Part shown: positions 18,848-30,087 of the stretch, piece by piece
Layout: every line of letters starts with the position of its first letter
How positions within the stretch are numbered: the stretch's first letter is position 1
NCBI RefSeq assembly: GCF_016907495.1
Contig: NZ_JAFBCC010000001.1
Span: 186,001 to 250,000, forward strand
DNA length: 64,000 nt
Origin: Arthrobacter tumbae
GTDB taxonomy: Bacteria; Actinomycetota; Actinomycetes; Actinomycetales; Micrococcaceae
Direction of reading: 5' to 3'
Program-made: the position numbers and the translations under genes
The notes under the pieces: generated by a model
Databases searched by the model: none
What the model was told of the DNA's origin: nothing
Seen by the model: the letters and a program-made list of their open reading frames with translations, nothing else

Positions 18848-19168
18848 TTACCCCGACCGGCGGGTACGCCAGCACGCCAGGTGCCAGTGCCGCCGGTCGG
18901 CCAGCGCAGTTTCCGAACCGAGCAATGAGTCTTCCTGCCAGGCAACGAGATGGGCGACGCCGGGCGGAATGTCCCGGTGGCACCCGGGGCACAGATAGTG
19001 CTTGGCGGCATTCTGCTCGGTGATCCGCCGGACCGACCAGACACCGTCACGACCCGATTCCCTAGTGGGAATGCCCGCCCGTGCGCGCTCCAGATCCAGT
19101 TCAGGGGCCTCGGACCATTTGCGGCGCGGCTGGGCGCGCGACTTCCTCGGCTGGTTGGAACGGGGCAT
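18848..19168 (-). CDS. Small Cys/His-rich putative metal-binding protein
   Basis: 106 residues with a basic N-terminus and candidate ligands Cys60, Cys63, His64, His73, His94, His96 and Cys99 (in YLCPGCH and HWHLACW). The CxxC followed by a distant H-x-H-x-x-C resembles a degenerate HNH or treble-clef zinc finger. Actinobacterial homologues are often labelled ATP/GTP-binding protein, but I see no P-loop, so that name is not adopted. It is divergent from nucS across 56-65 bases, which makes a nucleic-acid role attractive but unproven. Confidence 0.7.
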   Translation of the reverse strand: MPRSNQPRKSRAQPRRKWSEAPELDLERARAGIPTRESGRDGVWSVRRITEQNAAKHYLCPGCHRDIPPGVAHLVAWQEDSLLGSETALADRRHWHLACWRTRRSG

Positions 19169-19224
19169 GGATCAAGTCTGCACCGGGGGCGCAGTGAACG
19201 GGAAACCGTCGCGGGGCAGGTATT

Positions 19225-19929
19225 GTGCCAAGGGTGCGTTTAGTCATTGCCCGCTGCTCCGTCGATTACATCGGACGCCTCCGCGCCCACCTTCCCCTCG
19301 CCACCAGGCTGCTCATGGTCAAGGCGGACGGCTCGGTTCTGGTCCATTCCGACGGCGGCTCCTATAAGCCGCTCAACTGGATGAGCCCGCCGGCCACCCT
19401 CAGGATCGTCGAGCCGGCGGCCGACGACGCCGAACTGGGGGTCACCGAAACCTGGAACGTCCAGCATGCCAAGAGCGACGACCGCCTGGTCATCAGCATC
19501 CATGAGCTGCTGCACGAAAGTTCGCATGATCTCGGCGTTGACCCCGGTTTGATCAAGGACGGTGTGGAAGCCGACCTGCAGCGGCTGCTCGCGGAGCAGA
19601 TCAGTCTGCTGGGCGAGGGCTACTCACTCATCCGCCGCGAGTACATGACCGCGATCGGTCCGGTGGACATTCTGGCCCGGGACGGTCAAGGCCGCACGGT
19701 GGCCATTGAACTGAAACGCCGCGGCGACATTGACGGCGTCGAACAACTTACCCGGTACCTTGAGCTGCTGAACCGCAACCCGCTGATGGCTCCGGTCAAA
19801 GGTGTTTTCGCAGCACAGCAAATCAAGCCCCAGGCGCGGGTGCTGGCGCAGGACCGCGGAATCGATTGCCTGACACTTGACTACGATGCAATGCGCGGTG
19901 TCGACGACGCGGATTCACGTCTGTTCTGA
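19225..19929 (+). CDS. nucS: Mismatch-specific endonuclease NucS
   Basis: NucS/EndoMS cuts both strands at mismatches and provides non-canonical mismatch repair in actinobacteria that lack MutS/MutL. The N-terminal domain ([14 protein letters not shown], then [10 protein letters not shown]) binds DNA and the C-terminal RecB-like nuclease carries Asp in GPVDILARD and Glu/Lys in VAIELKRRG, followed by [13 protein letters not shown]. The frame opens at GTG 19225, with GGGGCAGG four bases upstream. Homologues usually start at the equivalent of GTG 19234 (231 residues), where the purine run abuts the codon; both remain possible. The C-terminus DSRLF matches the beta-clamp-binding tail of the family. 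Confidence 0.95.
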   Translation: MPRVRLVIARCSVDYIGRLRAHLPLATRLLMVKADGSVLVHSDGGSYKPLNWMSPPATLRIVEPAADDAELGVTETWNVQHAKSDDRLVISIHELLHESSHDLGVDPGLIKDGVEADLQRLLAEQISLLGEGYSLIRREYMTAIGPVDILARDGQGRTVAIELKRRGDIDGVEQLTRYLELLNRNPLMAPVKGVFAAQQIKPQARVLAQDRGIDCLTLDYDAMRGVDDADSRLF

Positions 19930-20243
19930 CCGCAGCCCGCATCTGTTGGCCTGCTGTGACGGTTTGGACCGGTTACCGCAATCCTGAACTTCCGGATATT
20001 CGAATTCCCGCTTAACAATCGGTTTAATCGTCGGAATGTCCGTTGACCTGCACATACGGCTATGTGATGCTTATTTCAGTCTTTGTGTACGTGGTTTTCA
20101 TGCTCGCAAGACAGGTTGCGAGCGTGAAGCTTGTCGTAGGTGCAGGGTCTTTCTTGTCCTCGGTGGAATTCACGCGAAGTAACTCGCGGTCGGCATACAG
20201 TGTGTCGATTCAGAAATATGTTCCATTAAGAGGAGAAATATAA
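19930..20243 (+). promoter_or_regulatory. Long cspA leader and promoter region
   Basis: A 314-base non-coding stretch, lower in GC than its surroundings. A possible -35 TTGACC is at 20043-20048 with a poor -10 (GATGCT) 17 bases on. A transcript starting near 20078 would have a leader of about 165 bases, similar to the cold-sensing leader of E. coli cspA. The leader contains a perfect 8-bp hairpin GCTCGCAA/TTGCGAGC at 20102-20123 and a strong AGGAG ribosome-binding site at about 20230-20236. No gene is called here. Confidence 0.45.
20102..20123 (+). other. Hairpin in the cspA 5' leader
   Basis: Perfect 8-bp stem (20102-20109 with 20116-20123) around the six-base loop GACAGG, about 120 bases before the cspA start. 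It could be part of a temperature-responsive mRNA fold, by analogy with other cold-shock leaders. Confidence 0.4.
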
Positions 20244-20447
20244 ATGGCACAGGGAACCGTCAAGTGGTTCAACGCTGAAAAGGGCTTCGGCTTCATCACG
20301 CCGGACGACTCCGAGGGCGACGTCTTTGTTCACTACTCCGAGATCCAGACCGGCGGATTCCGGAGCCTTGATGAGAATCAGCGCGTGCAGTTCGAGATCG
20401 GCCAGGGAGCCAAGGGCCCCCAGGCTACAGGCGTCACCGCACTGTAA
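20244..20447 (+). CDS. Cold-shock protein, CspA family
   Basis: A 67-residue single cold-shock domain RNA chaperone. RNP1 is KGFGFI at residues 13-18 and RNP2 is VFVHY at 27-31; the aromatic surface residues Trp8, Phe15 and Phe17 are kept. It matches CspA-type proteins closely (start [14 protein letters not shown]). The AGAGGAGAAA ribosome-binding site is strong, as expected of an abundant protein. The gene has its own long leader and its own terminator. Confidence 0.96.
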   Translation: MAQGTVKWFNAEKGFGFITPDDSEGDVFVHYSEIQTGGFRSLDENQRVQFEIGQGAKGPQATGVTAL

Positions 20448-20462
20448 CTCAAGCTCACGCAC

Positions 20463-20500
20463 ATAGTTTGGGCCCCCACTTGTGCGGGGGCCCAAACTAT
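20463..20500. terminator. Bidirectional hairpin terminator between cspA and the DUF2550 gene
   Basis: Perfect 15-bp stem, ATAGTTTGGGCCCCC at 20463-20477 paired with 20486-20500, loop ACTTGTGC. It lies 15 bases past the cspA stop and 31 bases past the stop of the converging DUF2550 gene, so it can end both transcripts, including the ATP synthase operon. T-runs on both sides are weak. Confidence 0.8.
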
Positions 20501-20531
20501 TTAAGCACTGCCCGCCGCCGGAGTGCCTGCG

Positions 20532-20963
20532 TCAGCGCCAGGTGCCGATGCCTATCACAGGACCGGCTTCCAACCAGGAGGACAATCCGGCGTAGACATC
20601 GAACTTCATCGCCAAGAGAACATCTGTCCCCTCGTAACTCAGCGTTACCACTATCGCTCCCGGTTGAATACGTGCCTTTTCCACCTCAGTGGGCTGACGC
20701 CAGCCTTTCAGTTCGAGGGAGCTGCGCACGTACCGGTGCCTCGGCCGTGGGCTCAGCGAGACCAGCCGTAACCACTCCAGGTGCTTATCCGTATAACGAC
20801 AAACCCCCATCCGCCAGCCCTTACTCGGGAGGCGAATGGAGGCGTCGAACGTTCCCAGCGCTGTGCGCAGCTGAAAGCGGCGCAGACAGAAGGCGCCGAT
20901 CATAAGAACTACCAGGGCAAAGAGCACCGCGAGCGTGATGAACGTGATACCGATGCCGTCCAT
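20532..20963 (-). CDS. DUF2550 family membrane-anchored protein
   Basis: A 143-residue protein with one N-terminal membrane helix (about residues 7-27, ITFITLAVLFALVVLMIGAF) and a basic PH-like soluble part containing RYTDKHLEWLRLVSLSPRPR. The family is actinobacterial and of unknown function. It lies 11 bases after atpC, as its mycobacterial counterpart Rv1312 follows atpC, so it is the last gene of the ATP synthase operon. A role in ATP synthase assembly is suggested by position only. Confidence 0.85.
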   Translation of the reverse strand: MDGIGITFITLAVLFALVVLMIGAFCLRRFQLRTALGTFDASIRLPSKGWRMGVCRYTDKHLEWLRLVSLSPRPRHRYVRSSLELKGWRQPTEVEKARIQPGAIVVTLSYEGTDVLLAMKFDVYAGLSSWLEAGPVIGIGTWR

Positions 20964-20974
20964 CAGCCCAACTG

Positions 20975-21259
20975 CTACTTTGCGTCTGCGGTCACTGAGC
21001 CGCCGATCCTGGCATTGTCGGCAACAATCACCACGCGGTTGCTATCCACGGAGAAGAATCCGCCATCGACACCCACAGTGAGGCGTTCGCCGGATACCGG
21101 CTGAATGGCAAGCTCGCCTTCTGCGAGGATTGCGAGAACTGGCGAGTGTCCGGGAAGGATCCCGATTTCGCCGTCGGCCGTGCGGGCTTTAACCATGGTC
21201 GCCGCGCCGGACCACACAAAGTGGTCCGCCGCGACAATCTCAACTTCAAGTTCAGCCAT
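20975..21259 (-). CDS. atpC: ATP synthase F1 subunit epsilon
   Basis: Central-stalk subunit that couples rotation and can inhibit ATP hydrolysis. Only 94 residues, versus about 138 in E. coli. The beta-sandwich domain is intact (GEIGILPGHSPVLAIL, GGFFSVDSNRVVIVAD) but the C-terminal helical hairpin that mediates latch-type inhibition is largely missing, as is common in actinobacteria such as mycobacteria with their shortened epsilon. Start ATG 21259, six bases after atpD. Confidence 0.95.
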   Translation of the reverse strand: MAELEVEIVAADHFVWSGAATMVKARTADGEIGILPGHSPVLAILAEGELAIQPVSGERLTVGVDGGFFSVDSNRVVIVADNARIGGSVTADAK

Positions 21260-21265
21260 GGCGGC

Positions 21266-23706
<2,441 letters not shown>

Positions 23707-23757
23707 ACTTGTCCTTTCCTTCGTAGTCCCCACGAAAGGAACCACGGTTCAGGCATC

Positions 23758-23788
23758 GGGCGTTCACGCGCGGTGCGCGCGAACGCCC
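23758..23788 (-). other. Intercistronic hairpin between atpA and atpG
   Basis: Stem GGGCGTTC/GAACGCCC (23758-23765 with 23781-23788) continued, after one mismatch, by five more pairs (23767-23771 with 23775-23779) around a three-base loop. It sits seven bases past the atpA coding end, inside the operon, so it may tune mRNA stability or subunit stoichiometry. No T-run follows, so full termination is unlikely. Confidence 0.5.
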
Positions 23789-23794
23789 GCGCCG

Positions 23795-25429
23795 TTAGCG
23801 CTTCTGCTTGACGATCTTTTCCTGGTCCACGGCGCCCTCATCGAGGGGACTGTGTTCCTCGTGGCCTGCGACAAGACCATCATGACCTTCGCCGAAGAAC
23901 CCCTGTTTGAAGTCCGTGATGTGGGACTTGAGCTCATCCACGGTGGAGTCTTCGAGCTGATTGGTCTGCGCCAGCGTTGTCAGCACTGAGGACTTGTGGC
24001 GCAGGTGCTCCAGGAACTGCGCCTCGAACTTGCGGATGTCTTCAACCGGAACATCGTCAAGGTACCCATTGGTGCCGGCCCAGATCGAGACGACCTGTTC
24101 CTCAATGGGGAACGGAGCATACTGGCCCTGCTTCAGCAACTCCATGAGGCGTGCCCCGCGGGTCAGCTGCTGACGCGAGGCAGCGTCCAGGTCGGAAGCA
24201 AACATGGCGAACGCCTGCATGTCGCGGTACTGGGCGAGATCGAGTTTCAACGTACCCGAAACCTTCTTCATCGCCTTCACCTGAGCGGCACCGCCAACGC
24301 GGGACACGGACACACCAACATCGACGGCGGGCCGCTGGTTGGCGTTGAACAGGTCTGACTGGAGGAAGATCTGACCGTCAGTGATGGAGATGACGTTGGT
24401 CGGAATGTAGGCCGACACGTCGTTCGCCTTGGTTTCGACCAGCGGAAGACCTGTCATCGAGCCCGCGCCCAACTCGTCCGAGAGCTTTGCACAACGCTCC
24501 AGCAGGCGGGAGTGCAGGTAGAAAACGTCGCCCGGGTAGGCTTCGCGTCCCGGCGGACGGCGCAGCAGCAGGGACACCGCGCGGTAGGCCTCTGCCTGCT
24601 TGGAGAGATCATCAAAGATGATCAGAACGTGCTTGCCGCCGTACATCCAGTGCTGGCCGATGGCCGAACCTGCGTAGGGAGCAAGGTATTTGAAGCCGGC
24701 GGGGTCCGAGGCAGGGGACGCCACGATGGTTGTGTACTCCAGCGCGCCCTTGTCTTCCAGCGTCTGGCGCACGGCCGCAATCGTCGAAGCCTTCTGGCCG
24801 ATGGCGACGTAGATGCAGCGGACCTGCTTCTGCACGTCTCCGGATGCCCAGTTGGCCTTCTGGTTGATGATGGTGTCCACCGCGATGGCCGTCTTGCCGG
24901 TCTGGCGGTCACCGATGATGAGCTGGCGCTGTCCGCGGCCGATCGGGATCATGGCGTCGATGGCCTTGAGGCCGGTCTGCATCGGCTCGTGCACCGACTT
25001 GCGCTCCGTTACGCCCGGTGCCTGGAGCTCGAGTGCACGACGCGCCTCCGACTTGATCTCACCGAGGTCGTCGATCGGCTGCCCGAGGGGGTCAACCACG
25101 CGGCCAAGGAAGGCGTCGCCAACGGGAACGGAGAGAATCTCTCCGGTCCGGTGTACTTCCTGACCTTCTTCGATACCGGTGTAGTCACCGAGGACAACGA
25201 CACCGATTTCACGGGTGTCGAGGTTCTGGGCGAGGCCCAGCGTGCCGTCTTCGAAGCGCAGCAGCTCGTTTGCCATGACAGAGGGAAGTCCCTCTACCCT
25301 GGCGATGCCGTCACTTGCGGATGTTACGCGGCCAACTTCGACCCGCTCCGCGTTTCCGGGTTCGTAGGACGCCGCGAACTCGTTCAACGCATTACGGACG
25401 TCGTCGGCGTTGATGGTCAATTCGGCCAT
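23795..25429 (-). CDS. atpA: ATP synthase F1 subunit alpha
   Basis: Non-catalytic nucleotide-binding subunit, 544 residues. Walker A is [11 protein letters not shown], and the conserved arginine-finger region is [16 protein letters not shown]. The C-terminal extension (about 30 residues past the E. coli end, [16 protein letters not shown]...) is comparable to the regulatory alpha C-terminal tail in mycobacteria, which helps suppress ATP hydrolysis; by eye its sequence is different and its function is inferred. ATG 25429 has AGGGA ten bases upstream. Confidence 0.97.
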   Translation of the reverse strand: MAELTINADDVRNALNEFAASYEPGNAERVEVGRVTSASDGIARVEGLPSVMANELLRFEDGTLGLAQNLDTREIGVVVLGDYTGIEEGQEVHRTGEILSVPVGDAFLGRVVDPLGQPIDDLGEIKSEARRALELQAPGVTERKSVHEPMQTGLKAIDAMIPIGRGQRQLIIGDRQTGKTAIAVDTIINQKANWASGDVQKQVRCIYVAIGQKASTIAAVRQTLEDKGALEYTTIVASPASDPAGFKYLAPYAGSAIGQHWMYGGKHVLIIFDDLSKQAEAYRAVSLLLRRPPGREAYPGDVFYLHSRLLERCAKLSDELGAGSMTGLPLVETKANDVSAYIPTNVISITDGQIFLQSDLFNANQRPAVDVGVSVSRVGGAAQVKAMKKVSGTLKLDLAQYRDMQAFAMFASDLDAASRQQLTRGARLMELLKQGQYAPFPIEEQVVSIWAGTNGYLDDVPVEDIRKFEAQFLEHLRHKSSVLTTLAQTNQLEDSTVDELKSHITDFKQGFFGEGHDGLVAGHEEHSPLDEGAVDQEKIVKQKR

Positions 25430-25457
25430 CTGCAGTCCCTGCTCTCCTGTGTTGTGA

Positions 25458-25477
25458 TCACCGCCGGTAAGCGGTGA
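25458..25477 (-). other. Intercistronic hairpin between atpH and atpA
   Basis: Perfect 7-bp stem TCACCGC/GCGGTGA with a six-base loop in the 106-base atpH-atpA gap. Like the atpA-atpG hairpin, it may affect message processing; it lacks a terminator T-run. Confidence 0.35.
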
Positions 25478-25535
25478 CCGTGTTGTTTTCGTCTGTAGTC
25501 GAAGCCCGCGAGCTTCAGCGTTGCCCTGTCCGCAG

Positions 25536-26350
25536 CTAAACGGCCATCTTTCGACGGAGTTCGGACAGACGGGTTAGTGCCGTGGCGTCAACCACTTCGT
25601 CTCCCACCTTCACGCGAACGCCGCCCACGAGGGACGGGTCCACGCTGACATTGACCTTGAGGTCTCGCCCGTAGAGCGCGTTCAGCCCTGCCTGGAGCCG
25701 GGCCAGCTGCTCATCCGACAGCGGACGGGTAACGCTGACGGTAGCAATCCAGCGCTCCTGGCGCAGGGCAACAAGCTCAATGAAGCGTTCAGCCAACGCC
25801 GAGGGCCTCAGGCCACGCGGCGACAGAACCGCCTGACGGATCAAAAGCCTGGCTTCATCTCCGGCCGAGGGAACGAGCTTCAGCGCAAGGGCCACTTTCG
25901 CGGATCCTTCTGCCTGGGGTTCAGACAGAGCACGCTGCAGATCATGGTTCGATTCAACGACGCTCAGGAATGAGAAAAGATCATTCTCAAGTCCCTCAAG
26001 ACCGTGAATTCCCTGTCCCCTGTTCTCGGCGACGGCGATAGCCACGGTTGCGGCGAGCGCTTCCAGGGCATCACCGATGTCGCGGGGCTTGGCCCAGCGG
26101 CGGGCGACGAGGTCGCGAATGACTTCTGACGCCTCCGGCGAGATACGTCCAGCGAACAGCCGCGTGGAGAGAGCAACTTTCTGCTCTCCGTCGCGGTTGG
26201 GGTCAGTGACGGCGCGGCGGAGCCCGGCGTTCGAATCGAGTGTGTCCAGCACGCCGAACAGTTCCTCAGCCAGCGTCAGCGATGCTGTGCCGAGCCGAGG
26301 CTCGAGTTCCTGCCGTGCCGCCGTGAGGGACTGGCTTGATACGCCTGCCA

Positions 26351-26351
<1 letters not shown>
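25536..26351 (-). CDS. atpH: ATP synthase subunit delta
   Basis: Peripheral-stalk subunit linking b to the top of F1. At 271 residues it is much longer than the 177-residue E. coli protein, a feature of several actinobacteria. The C-terminal core [25 protein letters not shown] (as two adjacent stretches) is the family signature. The ATG at 26351 shares one base with the atpF stop (TAATG), so translation is coupled. Confidence 0.95.
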
Positions 26352-26908
<557 letters not shown>

Positions 26909-26955
26909 TCACCCGTCTTTCTACCACTAGTCCGTTTGGTCAGCCAGCGACTCTT

Positions 26956-27171
26956 CTAGAGAACGAAGGCGAAGACCAGACCGAGGATTGCGAGGGCTTC
27001 GGTCAGTGCCAGGCCAAGGAATGCGATTGGCTGCAGCACACGCTGCGCTTCGGGCTGACGAGCAACACCGTTGATGTACGCGGCGAACACGAGGCCCACA
27101 CCGATACCACCGCCGATTGCGGAGAGACCGTAGCCTACGAGGTTGATGTTGCCGTTGATAATGCCTTCCAT
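26956..27171 (-). CDS. atpE: ATP synthase F0 subunit c
   Basis: Rotor-ring proteolipid, 71 residues from ATG 27171, which has AAAGGAAG upstream. Helix 1 carries the glycine-rich [10 protein letters not shown], the polar loop is ARQPEAQ, and helix 2 contains the ion-binding Glu58 in [11 protein letters not shown]. No Ser/Thr follows the glutamate as would be expected of a sodium-type ring, so proton coupling is inferred. Confidence 0.96.
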   Translation of the reverse strand: MEGIINGNINLVGYGLSAIGGGIGVGLVFAAYINGVARQPEAQRVLQPIAFLGLALTEALAILGLVFAFVL

Positions 27172-27246
27172 TTTCTTCCTTTCAAGATGCCGGCTATGCG
27201 GCAGGTTGGTTGGGATCATCCCCAGCGGGGAAGACTTTGTTACGTG

Positions 27247-28071
27247 TTAGTGAGCGTCCGCGTGGAGCGCGCCCTCAATGTAGATCGCGGCCAGCAGGGT
27301 GAAAACGTAGGCCTGCAGAACCATGATCAAAGCTTCGAGCATGTACATGGCAACCGCGCCGCCAAGAACCAGAACGCCGGTTCCCTGAAGGAGTATGTTG
27401 CCGGACAGGGTCATGAATTCGATCGCGCTGCCTGCCAGCATCACGATGAGGTGACCTGCCAGCATGGTTGCGAACAAACGGAGGGAGTGGGTGACCGGAC
27501 GAACCAGGAAGTTCGAAATGATCTCGATCGGAACTACCAGCGGCATGATGTACCACGGCACCCCGGAGGGAACCACGGCGAGCTTGAAGTAGCGCAGGCC
27601 ATGCTTCTTGATGCCGACGGCAATCCAAAGGATGTAGAAGATGGCCGCGATCGCGTACGCACTGCCGGGGTGGGAGAAAGTAGGGATCTGAAGCAGCGGA
27701 ACCGCACCGAAGATGTTGTTCACCAGGATGAAGAAGAACGCGGTGAACAGCCAGGGGACGTACTTCATGTACTCGCGTCCGCCGATGATGTCCTTGCCGA
27801 TGGAGTTGCGAACGAAGCCGTACGCTGCTTCACCAAGGAACTGCAGTTTGCCAGGAACAAGTTGACTGCGGCGGGAGGCAATATAGAAAAATGCGCCGAT
27901 GAGGATAACCGACAGGATGACCAGCAGCATCTGCTTGCCGAAGCCTGGCGCGAACCAAACGCCATACTCACTATTCCAGGGAAGAATGTTCGGCGGATGC
28001 GCTTCTTCGATCGTGGGTGGGACAAAGCCCTCTTCAGTGGTGGTTTGAGCGGGGAGCGCAAGCGCGATCAA
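27247..28071 (-). CDS. atpB: ATP synthase F0 subunit a
   Basis: Proton-channel stator subunit, 274 residues and about five or six membrane helices. The essential arginine is in RPVTHSLRLFATMLAGH. The initiation codon is TTG 28071, an unusual choice, but it has a strong GAGAGGAAA site five to eight bases upstream and no better start downstream. The N-terminal 30 residues face outside. Next comes atpE after 75 bases. Confidence 0.95.
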   Translation of the reverse strand: MIALALPAQTTTEEGFVPPTIEEAHPPNILPWNSEYGVWFAPGFGKQMLLVILSVILIGAFFYIASRRSQLVPGKLQFLGEAAYGFVRNSIGKDIIGGREYMKYVPWLFTAFFFILVNNIFGAVPLLQIPTFSHPGSAYAIAAIFYILWIAVGIKKHGLRYFKLAVVPSGVPWYIMPLVVPIEIISNFLVRPVTHSLRLFATMLAGHLIVMLAGSAIEFMTLSGNILLQGTGVLVLGGAVAMYMLEALIMVLQAYVFTLLAAIYIEGALHADAH

Positions 28072-28156
28072 CGCGTTTCCTCTCTGCAGTGTCCATCGTT
28101 GGGCGTGGTTGGATCGGGCACAGCGTTACTGCTCCGACGCATGAAGTTATGGGACA

Positions 28157-28489
28157 TCACTCAGGGGAACCTTCCTCCGGACCGCGCCTGCGCTCCGGCA
28201 TTGAATCAGGACCGGAGGAGTTGGAACGGGTGAGGTTGTGCTTGTGGGAGAGGTAGAAACCGCCCACTGCACCCAAGAGGCCTCCTGCGAGCACGATCCA
28301 ACGCGTCCCCAGGAGATTGTCCAGCCCCCAGCCTATCAAACTCCAGACTATGATCCCGCCAATGATGTAGCTGAAAACAGCTATTCCATCGTTGTACCCG
28401 GCTTCGCCGTAGCGACCGCGCGCGTCAGCCTCTGGGCGCTCATCGCCCGAGCCCGAGCCGGCGTTGGATGCGCCTTTACGCATGCCCAT
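28157..28489 (-). CDS. AtpZ/AtpI-like F0F1-associated membrane protein
   Basis: A small protein with two membrane helices (about residues 33-50, VFSYIIGGIIVWSLIGWG, and 57-75) followed by the HKHNLTRS tail. It is in the place and has the shape of AtpZ/AtpI, proposed Mg2+ or c-ring assembly factors. Start uncertain: 28489 (110 residues) is used here; ATG 28525 and 28483 are also in frame and none has a strong ribosome site. Overlaps the upstream gene. Confidence 0.75.
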   Translation of the reverse strand: MGMRKGASNAGSGSGDERPEADARGRYGEAGYNDGIAVFSYIIGGIIVWSLIGWGLDNLLGTRWIVLAGGLLGAVGGFYLSHKHNLTRSNSSGPDSMPERRRGPEEGSPE

Positions 28490-28973
28490 CAGCTGCCTGC
28501 GCTCCGGACGACCCGGTCGAGTCATAGTCGTTGTACAGCTGATGGCGAGCCCTGGAAAAGACGGTGACCTCCACTACCTGCCAGAGAACCACTGCTCCCA
28601 CGGCTGCGCCGAAGAACCAGTTGCGTTCCAGCCAGGCCGGGACGCCGATGAAAAACAGGACAGCGGCAAAGCCGACGACCTTGATGGCATAGGTGACCAT
28701 GAAGATACCGAGGGCACCGCTTGGATTCGACCGGCCGACGAAATGACCGATGAGCAGGCTCAGCGCGAAGAAGAGCGCTACCACGGCGTAGCCGAACAGC
28801 ACGCTCGCCGCCCCGCTTCCCCCGTCCACCGCGAACGCGGTGGCCGTAGTGATGACCAGCGCCGCCCCCGTGACAGCGAGGCAACGCAGCAGGATCCGCA
28901 GCCACAGGGACTCAGTGGGACCAGACGCGGAGGCACGGGACACACTGGCGCGCGATGCGTCGGGTGTGCTCAT
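28476..28973 (-). CDS. atpI: AtpI-like protein, ATP synthase operon first gene
   Basis: 165 residues with four hydrophobic segments between about 25 and 140 and hydrophilic ends. It occupies the slot of mycobacterial Rv1303 (atpI) directly upstream of the ATP synthase structural genes. AtpI-like proteins aid c-ring assembly. The alignment is judged by topology and position, so the subfamily is a moderate-confidence call. ATG 28973, with a GGACGGA motif upstream. Confidence 0.7.
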   Translation of the reverse strand: MSTPDASRASVSRASASGPTESLWLRILLRCLAVTGAALVITTATAFAVDGGSGAASVLFGYAVVALFFALSLLIGHFVGRSNPSGALGIFMVTYAIKVVGFAAVLFFIGVPAWLERNWFFGAAVGAVVLWQVVEVTVFSRARHQLYNDYDSTGSSGAQAADGHA

Positions 28974-29033
28974 GGGGTTCCGTCCATCGAGGGGCTGGGT
29001 AGGGCCGGCGTCTCCGCCCGACCGGTCCCTGAA

Positions 29034-29039
29034 ATTCTA
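29034..29039 (-). promoter_or_regulatory. Candidate -10 box for the ATP synthase operon
   Basis: TAGAAT on the minus strand, in the 104-base gap between the wecA-like gene and the operon head. A start near 29027 would give a leader of about 54 bases. No convincing -35 hexamer is present. Transcription may also read through from the wecA-like gene. Confidence 0.3.
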
Positions 29040-29077
29040 CAGCAGATAGAAATCGATCCCGCTTTTAGTTGCCTTTC

Positions 29078-30085
29078 TCAACCGTCAGCCGGAATCAACC
29101 GTCGTCGTGCGAGAATTCTCGGCGAGTAGATATACAGGGCGACGACGGCGGCAGCAAACACCGAGCAGGCAATGGCCAGTGGCGCGGGTGCTGTGGCAAG
29201 GACAAATCCGGCCGCGCCGACCAGTGCAGAACACATGGTCACCACGAGCGCCGACTGCACGTGGGTGAGCCCGACGTCAGTCAATCGCTGGTAGACATGC
29301 TCGCGGTGCGAGGCGTACCAGCGGTCCCCTGCCCTGATCCGCCGCAGGAAGGTGATGAAGGTGTCCGCCAGGTAGATCAGTACCGGGGACAGCAGGTACT
29401 CAAGGTAAACGCCGGCCAGCAAGCCTGCGACCGCCATGCCGGCAATGGAGGCGCCGAGCAGGTAACTGCCGACGTCGCCAAGGAAAACAAAGCCCCGCCC
29501 AAGGTTCCAGGGCAGGAATCCCGCGAAGGCTCCCGCGACAACCAGTCCGGCAACAGTCAGCCAGAACTGGCCCACCAGCATGCCGGCCACCGAATAGAAC
29601 ACTCCCACAAGGACGCCATGGAGGCCGGAGATGCCATTGATGCCGTCCATGAAATTGGCCGCATTCACATAGGCGGCCACGGCGAGTGCTCCAATGGGCA
29701 CCCACCAGTAGGATTGTCCGATCGTCCACGCTAGCGCAGCGGTCCCCACCGCTCCGATCATCAACTGGATCAGCGCACGCAGCCGGATCGACAGACCCCG
29801 GTAGTCTTCGATCCAGCCGAGGACGGCCGCGGCCGAGAGCATGGCCAGGACGATGAGCACCACTGAACGGTCAACCGGGACCAGGCCCGTCAGCAGGGAC
29901 AGAACAAGCCCGACGGCGATACCCACCGCGACGGTGATGCCCACTCCACGGATAACCACCGAGGTGTGGGAGGAGCGTTCATTGGGGATGTCGAGCACAC
30001 CAAGCTTCTGCAGGATCGGCTTGAGTCCAAACGGGAGGACCAGGCTGAGCAGCAGCGACGAACCGACAACAACCCAGAGCAACAT
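29078..30085 (-). CDS. MraY/WecA family sugar-1-phosphate transferase
   Basis: Loads a HexNAc-1-phosphate from UDP-sugar onto undecaprenyl phosphate, starting surface-polysaccharide or teichoic-type polymer synthesis. 335 residues and about ten membrane helices. Family motifs are WIEDYRGL (about 91-98, the Asp-rich loop with ED), NAANFMDGINGI (about 141-152) and SHREHVYQRL (about 262-271). The NFMDGxNGI form and partner dehydratase favour a WbpL-type enzyme using a QuiNAc- or bacillosamine-like sugar over GlcNAc (inference). ATG 30085 lies two bases after the stop of the dehydratase gene, with AAGGGG upstream. Confidence 0.88.
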   Translation of the reverse strand: MLLWVVVGSSLLLSLVLPFGLKPILQKLGVLDIPNERSSHTSVVIRGVGITVAVGIAVGLVLSLLTGLVPVDRSVVLIVLAMLSAAAVLGWIEDYRGLSIRLRALIQLMIGAVGTAALAWTIGQSYWWVPIGALAVAAYVNAANFMDGINGISGLHGVLVGVFYSVAGMLVGQFWLTVAGLVVAGAFAGFLPWNLGRGFVFLGDVGSYLLGASIAGMAVAGLLAGVYLEYLLSPVLIYLADTFITFLRRIRAGDRWYASHREHVYQRLTDVGLTHVQSALVVTMCSALVGAAGFVLATAPAPLAIACSVFAAAVVALYIYSPRILARRRLIPADG

Positions 30086-30087
30086 GA

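Noticed and set aside
20043..20243. 66-residue frame ending one base before cspA
   Set aside because: Its first codons coincide with the proposed -35 box, it has no ribosome site, and the composition is low-complexity leader sequence; read as leader.
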